In this document: piece by piece, positions 8,765 through 17,267 of the stretch
How positions within the stretch are numbered: position 1 is the stretch's first letter
Layout of the letters: each line of letters starts with the position of its first letter
NCBI GenBank assembly: GCA_039811185.1
Contig: JBDHYF010000007.1
Coordinates: 100,784 to 164,783 of the forward strand
Length of the DNA: 64,000 nt
DNA from: JAEZDR01 sp039811185
GTDB taxonomy: Bacteria; Bacteroidota; Bacteroidia; Chitinophagales; Chitinophagaceae
Reading direction: 5' to 3'
Translations under genes and position numbers: made by a program
Notes under the pieces: model-generated
The model's database searches: none
What the model saw: the letters and a program-made list of their open reading frames with translations, nothing else
What the model was told of the DNA's origin: nothing

Positions 8765-9706
8765 ATGATTAGCTCGAAGCCTTTTTTTTCTGTTATTATC
8801 CCGGTTTATAACAAAGAACATTATGTTGCAAAAACGATTTTATCAGTATTAGAGCAAACATTTTCCGACTTTGAACTGATTTTAGTTATAGACCCGTGTA
8901 CCGATAAAACAGTCGAAATTGTTGATACTTTTACCGACAGTCGTATCAAAATTTTTCATCGAGACAAGCCCGGCCCAGGAGGATATGCAGCGCGAAATTT
9001 TGGAATAGAGAATGCAAAAGCAGATTGGCTAGTTTTTCAAGATGCGGATGATTGGTGGTATCCGAATCACTTAGAGGTTCTGCATGAAAATATTCTTAAG
9101 CGTTCTGTATTTCAAATTTTTACAACCGGCTATCAGACGCTGAACAAAAGCATATTAAAAGCGAATAGTTTTTTTACGAAGTCCGCCTTGCTTGGGGATC
9201 ATGAAGTTAGTTTTGACAGGTATTTGCGATATAAGCCAGTGTGCTCAATCAATGTTGCCATTCACAAAGAGCTATTTCAACAAGCGGGAGACTTTCCAGC
9301 AGGAAAATTCAACCGCGGCGGCGATCACGAAACATGGTTGCGTTTGATGTGTGTGGCAAAAAAGCTTTATTATATTCACGAACTTACAGCCGTTTATAAC
9401 AAAGACGTTCCAAACAGTGTAATACGGTTGGAGAAACACTATACCGCCAACCATCCGGTTAGGCTTAGGGTGTTGCAGCTTTTAAAAGAGCCCCAATATA
9501 AGAGGTCGGCGCACCAACTGAAACGTTTTTCAAACAGCTTTGTATATCCTGGAATAAAAAATAAAGCAAGAAACGGAGAGTTGGCTATGCAGGATCTTTC
9601 GGCCTTATTTTTATCCGCGTTTAAGAAAAAGCGGGACCTTATAATCTTAGCGATTCTTTCGTTACTTCCAGGCTTCGTCCAAAAAACCATTTCAAAGTTT
9701 TATTAG
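8765..9706 (+). CDS. Glycosyltransferase family 2
   Basis: A second GT2 enzyme, 313 residues. The N terminus (FFSVIIPVYNKEHYVAKTI) and the nucleotide/metal region (LVFQDADDWWYPNHLE) are typical, and NRGGDHETWLRLM supplies the later acceptor-loop D/E motif. It probably adds one sugar of the repeat unit at the cytoplasmic membrane. It shares little apparent sequence with the preceding GT2 gene, so it is not a recent duplicate. The next gene follows after 8 bases. Confidence 0.9.
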   Translation: MISSKPFFSVIIPVYNKEHYVAKTILSVLEQTFSDFELILVIDPCTDKTVEIVDTFTDSRIKIFHRDKPGPGGYAARNFGIENAKADWLVFQDADDWWYPNHLEVLHENILKRSVFQIFTTGYQTLNKSILKANSFFTKSALLGDHEVSFDRYLRYKPVCSINVAIHKELFQQAGDFPAGKFNRGGDHETWLRLMCVAKKLYYIHELTAVYNKDVPNSVIRLEKHYTANHPVRLRVLQLLKEPQYKRSAHQLKRFSNSFVYPGIKNKARNGELAMQDLSALFLSAFKKKRDLIILAILSLLPGFVQKTISKFY

Positions 9707-9714
9707 ATCGCATT

Positions 9715-10794
9715 TTGAGTAAAGCTAATAAGCTGCTATTTGTTCTAGGCTCGCTTAAACAAGGTGGAGCTGAGCGAAATATGGCTAAAATTGTGTCAGA
9801 GTATCATAGGCAAGGGCGAAAAGTGGAGATTTTATTGTTCGAAAATATAATTGACTTCCCCATTCCCAAGGAAATCAAGATACATACTATTAATGTATTA
9901 AGTCGAAGAACAAAAATAACAAAGGCAGCGGCCTTGTTTTTCGGTGTTTTGGTACACGTTTGGAAGATAAGACCGGCTTCCGTAATTGGATTTGCCCGGA
10001 TAAGCAGCCAAGTTGCTGCCTTAAGTTTATATCCAAGAGTAGTTGCGCGATTTGATTCATATCCATTCAATATTCGATGGTACCGGACCTTTTTTTCCAT
10101 TCTGTTTTTTAACTTTTTTAATGTAAAGAGAGTAGTATGCCCCTCTGAAGAAATTAAAGAGCGGCTAAAGCCATATTTTATTAACAAGCGAAAGTTGACA
10201 GTAATCGGAAATGCTGTTGACATAACGGAAGAAATACCTGAGCCGACACTTGTGTTACCGGACAAATTCATCGTAGTGGTTGGGCGACTGAGCGCTTTAA
10301 AGCAAGTCGATAAAGTGATCGAAGCGTTCGATAGAACAGCTATTAGCGCTTTATTCGATCTTGTAATTGTCGGAGACGGGCCTGAGTACAACCGACTTAC
10401 TAAAATGGCAGCTGGTTTATCATCTTCACAAAAAATTCATTTTACGGGTTTCGTTCCTCACCCGGTCGCAATAATGGCAAAGGCCTCTTTATTGGTACTT
10501 GCATCTTTGAAGGAAGGTTTTCCGACGGTACTCGTCGAGGCATTGTCGGCAGGTGTTCCGGTGTTATCGTCAAACTGTAAAAGTGGGCCTTCGGAAATCG
10601 TTCAACCAGGAATTAATGGATGGCTCTTTGAACCCGAGAAAGCAGAAGCCCTTCAAACTTGTTTCGAGCAAATAGCAGCGAACCCAGATTATTTAAACAA
10701 CGTAAAAAGAAATTGTCGCTCGTCCGTTTGGAAATTTAGAACTGAGACGATAATGTCAAAGTGGGACGAAGCTGTGCTTCATCAAATCCCTTAA
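9715..10794 (+). CDS. Glycosyltransferase family 4 (GT-B)
   Basis: A 359-residue retaining GT-B glycosyltransferase. The N-terminal glycine-rich loop is LGSLKQGGAERNMAKI; the C-terminal nucleotide-binding domain shows VVGRLSALKQVDKVIEAF, VGDGPEYNRL and the EX7E motif region SLKEGFPTVLVEALSAGVPV. The only sensible start is a TTG at 9715, which places the glycine-rich loop at the usual distance from the N terminus; the ribosome-binding site is weak. It is the last intact gene before the composition change near 11,283, and 13 bases separate it from the truncated kinase gene. Confidence 0.9.
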   Translation: MSKANKLLFVLGSLKQGGAERNMAKIVSEYHRQGRKVEILLFENIIDFPIPKEIKIHTINVLSRRTKITKAAALFFGVLVHVWKIRPASVIGFARISSQVAALSLYPRVVARFDSYPFNIRWYRTFFSILFFNFFNVKRVVCPSEEIKERLKPYFINKRKLTVIGNAVDITEEIPEPTLVLPDKFIVVVGRLSALKQVDKVIEAFDRTAISALFDLVIVGDGPEYNRLTKMAAGLSSSQKIHFTGFVPHPVAIMAKASLLVLASLKEGFPTVLVEALSAGVPVLSSNCKSGPSEIVQPGINGWLFEPEKAEALQTCFEQIAANPDYLNNVKRNCRSSVWKFRTETIMSKWDEAVLHQIP

Positions 10795-10807
10795 ACGATA
10801 ACGATAG

Positions 10808-11290
10808 ATGCGAAAACTGAAAAAAGCAATTCGGTTTCTTCAGAATTACCACAAGCAGAAACTAGCAAATGGATGCACAGGGTCGTCCGTAGTTGTAGAA
10901 TTTTTCGGTGTCACAGGAACCGGAAAATCGACCTTGGCAAAAAATTTCTATGAGTCCTTTGCCGATTCTGAAAAAATCGACCTTAAGGGCATTTTAAAAG
11001 CATACTCATGGGAGTTAATGCAGTGGGATGCTGCAAGAGAGGCTTTGTTTAGTGAACGCGTCAAAAGGCTAATGAAATCTGGCTTTCCGGCACACGACAA
11101 AATGCGGCTTACTAACTATTACTACAATATCCTAAATATCGACTTTCTTCTATCAAATAAAATCGCCAACAAAATTGCCATTTTAGAGGAAGGCATTTTT
11201 CATAACTTTACGGAGGAGATACTGGAGTTTGTAGAAAACAATCCCGAGGCGCAGTCTGTCTTAAAAAGCAAAAAAATCATTTTTTTATGA
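10808..11290 (+). pseudogene. P-loop nucleotide kinase-like protein, 3' truncated
   Basis: A 160-residue open frame with a clear Walker A motif GVTGTGKS (34-41) after the strand VVVEFF, then a helical region and an EEG acidic motif, as in small-molecule or nucleoside-type kinases found in capsule loci. It stops at KSKKIIFL, where the next beta strand of the kinase fold should begin, so the C-terminal third or so is missing. The stop coincides with an abrupt drop in G+C (23 of 60 bases in 11221-11280 against 13 of 60 in 11341-11400) and with the start of a glycosyltransferase fragment. I read it as a gene cut by recombination. Remaining activity is doubtful. Confidence 0.7.
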
Positions 11291-11949
11291 CCGGCTAGGA
11301 GGTGCTGAAAGTAAAACTACCTTATTAGGAGGTTTATTGCGAAAATTAGCATTAAAAAATGCAACAAAACTTATTTATAATAGTGAATATGCTTCTCTTA
11401 AATCACCATTTACTCATAAAACTGAAATTTTAAAAAATTGTTTTACGGAACCTCAGAATATTAATCAAAGCCATAATCTGGAAAAATTAAACATTAGAAG
11501 TGACTCTATAGTATTACTTCATATTGCAAATATTGGTAAATCTAAAAATATTGAGTTATTATTAAAGTCCTGGCCCTTATTAAAACAGAAAAATGGTAGT
11601 TTATTAGGAAATATGAATCATATAATTAGTCAAATGAATCAAAAGAGCCGATGTTTGTTTACTATCATCTTTTTCTGAAGGATGCCCTAATGTTATTTTA
11701 GAATATATGTATTTTAAAAAATTAGTCTGTGCTTCAGATATTCCATCAATTAGAGAAACCCTGTCCGGCAAAAACTATCCTTTTTTATTTAATAATAATT
11801 CACCTTCTGATTTTATAGAAAAAATTGAAGACATTATTTCATTAAATAATTATGAGGCACCTCAAATTGTTGAAAGTAATTTTAAAAAATTATCAACCGA
11901 TTACTCTGAAAATAATTTCAATGAATTAAGTCGTTTATTAAAAAAATGA
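11283..11949 (+). pseudogene. Glycosyltransferase family 4 remnant, deleted and frameshifted
   Basis: Pieces of a GT4 enzyme in two frames. From 11283 one frame reads a mid-protein stretch (NATKLIYNSEYASL, then SIVLLHIANIGKSKNIELLL). From about 11641 another frame reads a typical C-terminal domain (RADVCLLSSFSEGCPNVILE, then KLVCASDIPSIRETLSG) to the TAA at 11949. The N-terminal domain is absent, and the part between KNGSLL and RADVC, which should hold the VGDG and FLGF region, is missing with a frame change. It is very AT-rich, like the genes after it and unlike the kinase fragment before it. It is probably the broken left end of an imported cassette. Confidence 0.82.
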
Positions 11950-12034
11950 AAATTCCTTATTAAAGTCTTTTACTCAACATTTATAAAAGATTTTTAATTA
12001 ATTATCGGCAAATTTTAAAGGTAAAATTCCTACA

Positions 12035-13579
12035 ATGAACATACTTGATTGCACCCTTCGCGATGGAGGGTATTATACCAATTGGGACTTTAGTCCATCA
12101 ATTGTAAAAACATATTTTGATTCTTTCAATAAACTTCCTGTAGATTATCTGGAAATAGGTTACAGAAGTAACCCAATGAAAGAATACCTTGGCGAATATT
12201 TCTATTGCCCAAACTACATCCTTGAAAATGTCCGTCAACAAAGTAATAAAAAAATAGTTGTTGCACTAAACGAAAAAGACTTAAGGCCTGAACATATGCA
12301 GGCAGTTTTAGGAAGTTGCAAGGGTTTAATTGACATGGCCAGGATTGTTTTTGATCCACAAAATATAAAACGGGCACTTGTGCTTGCTGAAACAATTAAA
12401 GCCATGGGGTTTGAAATTGGTTTCAACATTATGTACATGAGTAAATGGAAGCAGGACAAAAGCTTCCAGGATGAAATAAAAAATGTGGATGGTATTGCTG
12501 ATTATTTATACATGGTGGATTCTTATGGCGGTGTTTATCCTAAAGATATTATAGAAAATATCGAAATGGTTAAGTCAAAAACCACTTGTAAAATTGGTTT
12601 TCACGGCCACAATAATATTGAGCTGGCCTTAATAAACAGCCTTACTGCAATTGAATGCGGTGCTGAAATTGTTGACGCAACGGTAACCGGAATGGGAAGG
12701 GGAGCAGGAAACTTAAAAACAGAATTATTATTAACCGCACTTAATGCCAATAATGGATTAGAGGTTGATTTTAATGCTTTAAGTAATGTAGTGGATGCAT
12801 TTTCCCAATTGCAAAAAGACCACGAATGGGGTACCAATCTTCCATACATGGTTTCAGGTGCAAACTCACTTCCACAAAAGGATGTGATGGAATGGGTAAC
12901 CCGAAGATTTTATTCATTTAACAGTATTATCCGAGCCTTACATAACCAAAAATTAAAGGTTGATGACAATAAAAAACTTCCAGTATTTAACCCGGAAAAA
13001 AAATATAAAACCGTAATCATCATCGGAGGTGGACCAAATGCAAAATCACATGCAAAAGGCGTAAAAGAATTTATAAAATCCCAGGATAATGTATGTATTG
13101 TACATGCGAGTTCAAAAAATGCAGCAGTTTATCAAAATGTACCGGCAGATCAATTCTTTTGTCTCGTAGGTAATGAAGGGCATAGGCTGGAAGCGGTTTT
13201 TAAAGACCTTTCTAAATTTGATGGGCAATGCATTTTGCCTCCTTATCCTCGTAAAATGGGAACCTATATTCCATCGGCTGTTGACAAAAACAGTTTAGAA
13301 TTGGAAAATATTTCATTTATTGATACCCTCAAAGACACACATACAGCCTTAGCCTTTCAGATAGCATTAGACTTGGGTGCAGAAAAAGTTTTAGTAGTTG
13401 GTTATGATGGGTATCAGGAAAAAACAATCACTCAAAATGAACGAATATTAAGTGAAGAAAATGAAAACCTTTTTTCTGCATTTAATCGAATTAAGAATGT
13501 TTCATTAGCCTCATTAACCCCAACAAACTATAAAAATCTTCCTGTTGAATCTGTATATGCATCATTAATAAATGGATGA
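12035..13579 (+). CDS. DmpG-like DRE-TIM aldolase fused to a Rossmann-like domain
   Basis: A 514-residue two-domain protein. Residues 1-300 form a DRE-TIM metallolyase: the TLRDG motif is at 7-11 (metal ligand D10, R9), the metal-binding HGHNN at 190-194, and GMGRGAGNLKTE at 219-230, the pattern of 4-hydroxy-2-oxovalerate aldolases that join pyruvate to an aldehyde. The histidine that follows the DRE motif in DmpG is replaced by tyrosine (Y13). Residues 325-514 form a nucleotide-binding-like domain (VIIIGGGPNAKSHA; later ALAFQIALDLGAEKVLVVGYDG) that resembles the MAF/DUF115 family. It overlaps a CMP-sugar synthetase by 8 bases. I infer aldol synthesis of a 2-keto-3-deoxy sugar acid; this is not proven. 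Confidence 0.8.
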   Translation: MNILDCTLRDGGYYTNWDFSPSIVKTYFDSFNKLPVDYLEIGYRSNPMKEYLGEYFYCPNYILENVRQQSNKKIVVALNEKDLRPEHMQAVLGSCKGLIDMARIVFDPQNIKRALVLAETIKAMGFEIGFNIMYMSKWKQDKSFQDEIKNVDGIADYLYMVDSYGGVYPKDIIENIEMVKSKTTCKIGFHGHNNIELALINSLTAIECGAEIVDATVTGMGRGAGNLKTELLLTALNANNGLEVDFNALSNVVDAFSQLQKDHEWGTNLPYMVSGANSLPQKDVMEWVTRRFYSFNSIIRALHNQKLKVDDNKKLPVFNPEKKYKTVIIIGGGPNAKSHAKGVKEFIKSQDNVCIVHASSKNAAVYQNVPADQFFCLVGNEGHRLEAVFKDLSKFDGQCILPPYPRKMGTYIPSAVDKNSLELENISFIDTLKDTHTALAFQIALDLGAEKVLVVGYDGYQEKTITQNERILSEENENLFSAFNRIKNVSLASLTPTNYKNLPVESVYASLING

Positions 13580-14291
13580 AAAAATAAGCTTTTTTTTACC
13601 TACCAGAAAAGGCAGCCAAAGGGTAAAGAATAAAAATACAAGGCCATTTGCAAATATTCATGGCGGCATTCTTGAATTAAAATTATTACAGTTACAAAAG
13701 TCGAATCGCTTATCCGAAATTGTTCTTTCAACCAATGATCCCGATTCAATTTCAATTGCAAAGAAGTTGGATTCTGCAGGAAAAAGAATTAAAATAATTG
13801 AAAGACCGGAATCTTTATGTTTAGATACCACAAGCTTAACTGATTTAATAAAATATGTTCCCACTGTTATCCATAATGATCATATAATATGGGGCCATAC
13901 TACAACTCCCTTTGTTAATGGGGCCGATTATGATTTAGGCATCTCAGAATATTTTAAGCAATTAGAAAAAGGTTTTGATTCATTACTCAGCGTTTGCGCC
14001 TTACAAAATTTTCTTTTGACAAAAAATGGAGAAATTTTTAATTACGATACATCTGTTGAAAGATGGCCGCGAACACAGGATCTGCCTGTTCTTTATGAAG
14101 TTAATCATGCAATGTTTATCGCTCCGAGAAAAACATACATTGAAAAATCAAACAGGATTGGAGAAGTTCCTTTTCTATACCAACAGAGCAAAATAAAAAG
14201 CTTTGATATTGATTGGGAAGAAGATTTTATAATGGCTGAAGCACTTTACGATAAGATAAAAAACAATGGTGAAAGTTTTGAAGAATTTTAA
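13572..14291 (+). CDS. CMP-sugar (acylneuraminate) cytidylyltransferase family protein
   Basis: A 239-residue NeuA/KdsB-like nucleotidyltransferase that would activate a 2-keto sugar acid with CTP to its CMP derivative. The N terminus carries the nucleotide loop in the form FFLPTRKGSQRVKNKNTRPF, equivalent to the family's P-A-R-x-G-S-K/R-x-x-x-x-K-N. A later strand, HIIWGHTTTPFVNGADY, matches the family's substrate-site region. It overlaps the aldolase gene by 8 bases and the HAD phosphatase gene by 26. The context, with a phosphatase and a GT29 enzyme that uses CMP-linked donors, strongly supports a CMP-ulosonate as product. Which acid is made is unknown. Confidence 0.87.
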   Translation: MDEKISFFLPTRKGSQRVKNKNTRPFANIHGGILELKLLQLQKSNRLSEIVLSTNDPDSISIAKKLDSAGKRIKIIERPESLCLDTTSLTDLIKYVPTVIHNDHIIWGHTTTPFVNGADYDLGISEYFKQLEKGFDSLLSVCALQNFLLTKNGEIFNYDTSVERWPRTQDLPVLYEVNHAMFIAPRKTYIEKSNRIGEVPFLYQQSKIKSFDIDWEEDFIMAEALYDKIKNNGESFEEF

Positions 14292-14904
14292 AATCATTCT
14301 ATGGGATTTTGATGGAGTGTTGATGGATTCTATGCCTGTAAGAGATGAAGGGTTTAAGCAGGTTCTAAAAAATTATCCAGCCGATCAGGTATTGCAACTA
14401 ATGGATTTCCATAAAAAAAATGGTGGTTTGTCCCGCTATGTTAAGTTTCGATATTTTTTTGAAGAAATAAGAAAAGAAACAATTGAAGAAAATCAAATTC
14501 AGCTACTAGCTGCTGATTTTTCAGGTATAATGATGAAGCTTTTGATTAATGCCGAATTATTAATAAATGATTCAATGGATTTTGTTCGAAAACATTTTTC
14601 AACGATTCCCATGCACATCGTTTCAGGTTCGGATGGCAGGGAGTTAAATGAAATTTGCAGGCAATTGGATATCCATAAATACTTTAAATCCATTCATGGT
14701 TCTCCGGTTCCTAAAAATAAGTTAGTATCTGATCTTCTAAAGGAATGGAATTATAATCCAAACGATGTTGTTTTAATTGGTGATTCAATTAATGATTACG
14801 AAGCTGCAAAGAATAATAAAATTCATTTTTTAGGATATAATAATCCATTGCTTCTCCAATCGTCACAATCTTATGTATACTCATTTAATGAAAAAGTGGT
14901 TTAG
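14266..14904 (+). CDS. HAD-superfamily sugar-phosphate phosphatase
   Basis: A 212-residue HAD hydrolase. Motif I is LWDFDGVLMDS with nucleophile D14 and D16, motif II is IVSGSD near residue 118, the motif III lysine lies in SPVPKNKL, and motif IV is IGDSINDYEAA. An alpha-helical cap sits between motifs I and II. In Kdo and KDN synthesis a phosphatase removes the terminal phosphate before CMP activation, and this gene occupies the corresponding place, overlapping the CMP-sugar synthetase upstream by 26 bases and the GT29 gene downstream by 32. The substrate is inferred, not shown. Confidence 0.87.
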   Translation: MVKVLKNFKIILWDFDGVLMDSMPVRDEGFKQVLKNYPADQVLQLMDFHKKNGGLSRYVKFRYFFEEIRKETIEENQIQLLAADFSGIMMKLLINAELLINDSMDFVRKHFSTIPMHIVSGSDGRELNEICRQLDIHKYFKSIHGSPVPKNKLVSDLLKEWNYNPNDVVLIGDSINDYEAAKNNKIHFLGYNNPLLLQSSQSYVYSFNEKVV

Positions 14905-15667
14905 ATATTTTATAGGGGTTTTGCTTTTTTTAAAAAATGTACGCATTTTTCCTGTAAAAAAAATTTTTAAAAATAAGCGCGTAGTTGTTATCGGTGCAGC
15001 TGATTCTATCAGAAACCAAAAACTAAAAAGCTACATAGAAGATTCCGATTATGTTATACGTCTTAATAAGGCAGTTGTTACCTGGACTGAAGAGATGGAT
15101 CCTTTTGTAGGTCGCAGAACAGATATTTTATTTCATGGTTTTGTTGAAAATTTTGACAGAGGAGGAGGTGGGACTTTAGATATTCCTTTGTTCCGCAAAT
15201 TTGGGGTTAAATATTTGGTTCAACCACGCTTTGATTTAGTAGGTATTCGAAATATGATTAATTTTTATAAAAAATATGCTGCTTCAAATGTAAAAACTTA
15301 TCTTATAAATTACCGACTATATAAGATAAATAAAACAGCTTTTGGAGAACATCATCCCACAAAAGGCTACAACGCTTTAAGTACCGTTTTAAAAAGTAAT
15401 TGCAAGGAAGTAACTCTAATTGGCTTTACTTTTTTTAAAACACCATATGCAAACGGCTATAGAGATAATATTAAAGATGTGGAATCCAATTTAAAGCATA
15501 TTGAAAACCAAGGATTACATAATGCAGAAAAAGAGTTTAAAAATTTTTGCCAGCTTGTAAAAGAAAATCATCTTAATAAAACCATTAAAGTCGATCCGGT
15601 TCTTTATGATATTATGGTTTCAGAAGACAATAAATATGGAACAATGGTTCGCAGCCTTTTTAAATGA
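14873..15667 (+). CDS. GT29 (sialyltransferase-type) glycosyltransferase
   Basis: A 264-residue protein with all diagnostic sialyltransferase motifs in order: an L motif at about 36-67 (RVVVIGAADSIRN to DYVIRLNKA), an S motif at about 161-188 (HPTKGYNALS to EVTLIGFTFF), and a VS motif HxxxxE at H216-E221. GT29 enzymes transfer a CMP-linked ulosonic acid. A hydrophobic stretch at 12-22 could associate with the membrane. The ATG at 14873 overlaps the HAD gene by 32 bases; a second ATG at 14888 is an alternative. GT29 is mainly known from animals, so a bacterial copy in an operon with its own CMP-sugar synthetase is notable. Donor and acceptor are unknown. Confidence 0.83.
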   Translation: MYTHLMKKWFRYFIGVLLFLKNVRIFPVKKIFKNKRVVVIGAADSIRNQKLKSYIEDSDYVIRLNKAVVTWTEEMDPFVGRRTDILFHGFVENFDRGGGGTLDIPLFRKFGVKYLVQPRFDLVGIRNMINFYKKYAASNVKTYLINYRLYKINKTAFGEHHPTKGYNALSTVLKSNCKEVTLIGFTFFKTPYANGYRDNIKDVESNLKHIENQGLHNAEKEFKNFCQLVKENHLNKTIKVDPVLYDIMVSEDNKYGTMVRSLFK

Positions 15668-16155
15668 ATCTTTTAAGCACTATAAAAACTGATTTAATAT
15701 CCTTTGGAGGCACAAGTTTTTCGGGTGTCATCCTAACATTGTTTTTTAAACAGTCATTTCGATTAATGTTGAATTATAGACTTGGAAATTATTTAATGAA
15801 AAAAAAATTTCCAGGCTCTGGTTTCTTTATTATGTATTTAAGAAAAAAACAATTTGAAAAATATGCTTGCTATTTTTCCTATCGAGCAGAAATAAAAGGA
15901 GTTATCCGCCTGCCCCACCCTATTGGAATTATCATAGGAGATGGTTCAATCCTTTACCATGGAGTAACTCTTTATCAAAATTGTACTTTGGGGCAGGGTA
16001 AAGATGGAGGTTATCCTACTGTTTTCCAAGATGTAATAATCTATCCTCATTCAATTATCATTGGAAAAATTGAAATCGGGGAAAAAGCCATTATTGGTGC
16101 AGGCAGTTTTGTAAATAAATCAGTATCGGAAGGTGCGATATTTAAATCAAAATGA
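15664..16155 (+). CDS. Serine acetyltransferase-like hexapeptide acyltransferase
   Basis: A 163-residue protein whose C-terminal half is a CysE-like left-handed beta helix (LPHPIGIIIGDG, YHGVTLYQNCTLGQG, IIIGKIEIGEKAIIGAGS). The N-terminal helices (SFRLMLNYRLGNYLMKKK) match the short CysE-like enzymes found in capsule clusters, not the longer serine acetyltransferase of cysteine synthesis. It probably O-acetylates a sugar of the glycan. ATGA overlaps join it to the GT29 gene upstream and the GT4 gene downstream, so translation is coupled. Confidence 0.85.
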   Translation: MNLLSTIKTDLISFGGTSFSGVILTLFFKQSFRLMLNYRLGNYLMKKKFPGSGFFIMYLRKKQFEKYACYFSYRAEIKGVIRLPHPIGIIIGDGSILYHGVTLYQNCTLGQGKDGGYPTVFQDVIIYPHSIIIGKIEIGEKAIIGAGSFVNKSVSEGAIFKSK

Positions 16156-17267
16156 AAATTCATTACATATCAGATTCAGCCATTCCTTCTTCCTCCCCAA
16201 ACAGTGTGCATGTAATGCGAATGTGCCAGGCATTTGCTATCTTGGGCCATAGTGTTATTTTACATGGAAAGAATACAACCGCCTGTTTTAGTAACATAAA
16301 AAACCCTTTCAATTTTTATGCGGTTCAAAAAATATTTAAACTAAAAATATTTCCTGCAAAGGCTTTTAAAGGTTCCGGTTTATTATATAATGTTTATGTT
16401 ACAATGGCAGTTCTTAATTCAAAAGCTGATTTAATTTACACACGATCTATCATTGCAGCATGGTTCGGTCTGTTAGTAGCTAAACCCATAGTGTATGAGA
16501 TGCATGAACCATTTATTGGAAAAGGGCTACGGCTAAAGAAGATGTTTCAGTTTATCGCTGAACATAAAAAACTCAAGAAGATGATAGTAATTTCCGAGGC
16601 ATTAAAAATCCATCTTTATGAAAATTACAAAATTAAAAAAGATAAAATATTTGTTGCGCATGACGGAGCTGACCCTATAATTAAAACCGACCCAGCAATT
16701 AATGATATTAGGTTTTCGGTAGGCTATATTGGTAGCCTTTATCCTGGGAAAGGGATGGAAATTTTATTGCCACTTTCAAAACGATGTGGTGATGTAAGTT
16801 TTCATATTGTAGGTGGCGATGCAAATCAGATATCAGTTTGGAAAAAACAGGCTGGAAGTGCAGAAAATATTATTTTCCATGGATTTAAAACGCAGGAGGA
16901 ATTACCTGCTTACATATCTTCCTTTAATTTACTAATAGCACCATATTCCTCCATAGTTAAAGTAAGTCAAAAGAAAGGTGCAAATAATCTTGCTCTTTGG
17001 ATGAGTCCACTGAAAATTTTTGAATATATGTCTGCAGGCAAACCAATCGTGGCAACGGACCTTCCTGTTATAAGGGAAATATTAACTCATCAGGTTTCTG
17101 CTTTATTATGTAAATCAAATGATTTAAATGATTGGGAAAATGCAATCCGTCAGTTACAATCTGATGAGGAGTACAGGCAATGGTTGGGAAAGAATGCAAA
17201 AGCTTGTTTTGACAATCAATTTACTTGGTTAAAAAGGGCAAAAAACATTTTAAATTCAATTGATTGA
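16152..17267 (+). CDS. Glycosyltransferase family 4 (GT-B)
   Basis: A 371-residue GT-B enzyme. The N-terminal domain begins MKIHYISDSAIPSSSPNSVH, a common capsule GT4 start with an acceptor-binding loop. The C-terminal donor domain shows SVGYIGSLYPGKGMEILLPL, HIVGGD, and the region SPLKIFEYMSAGKPIVATD, which contains the EX7E-type donor site. It overlaps the acetyltransferase gene by four bases (ATGA) and the next GT4 gene by four (TTGA). The sugar specificity is not predictable. Confidence 0.9.
   Translation: MKIHYISDSAIPSSSPNSVHVMRMCQAFAILGHSVILHGKNTTACFSNIKNPFNFYAVQKIFKLKIFPAKAFKGSGLLYNVYVTMAVLNSKADLIYTRSIIAAWFGLLVAKPIVYEMHEPFIGKGLRLKKMFQFIAEHKKLKKMIVISEALKIHLYENYKIKKDKIFVAHDGADPIIKTDPAINDIRFSVGYIGSLYPGKGMEILLPLSKRCGDVSFHIVGGDANQISVWKKQAGSAENIIFHGFKTQEELPAYISSFNLLIAPYSSIVKVSQKKGANNLALWMSPLKIFEYMSAGKPIVATDLPVIREILTHQVSALLCKSNDLNDWENAIRQLQSDEEYRQWLGKNAKACFDNQFTWLKRAKNILNSID

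Noticed and set aside
12035..15667. Standard sialic acid (Neu5Ac) synthesis cluster
   Set aside because: A NeuA-like enzyme and a GT29 enzyme are present, but no NeuB (PEP synthase) or NeuC (epimerase) is found; the synthase-type gene is an unrelated DRE-TIM aldolase.
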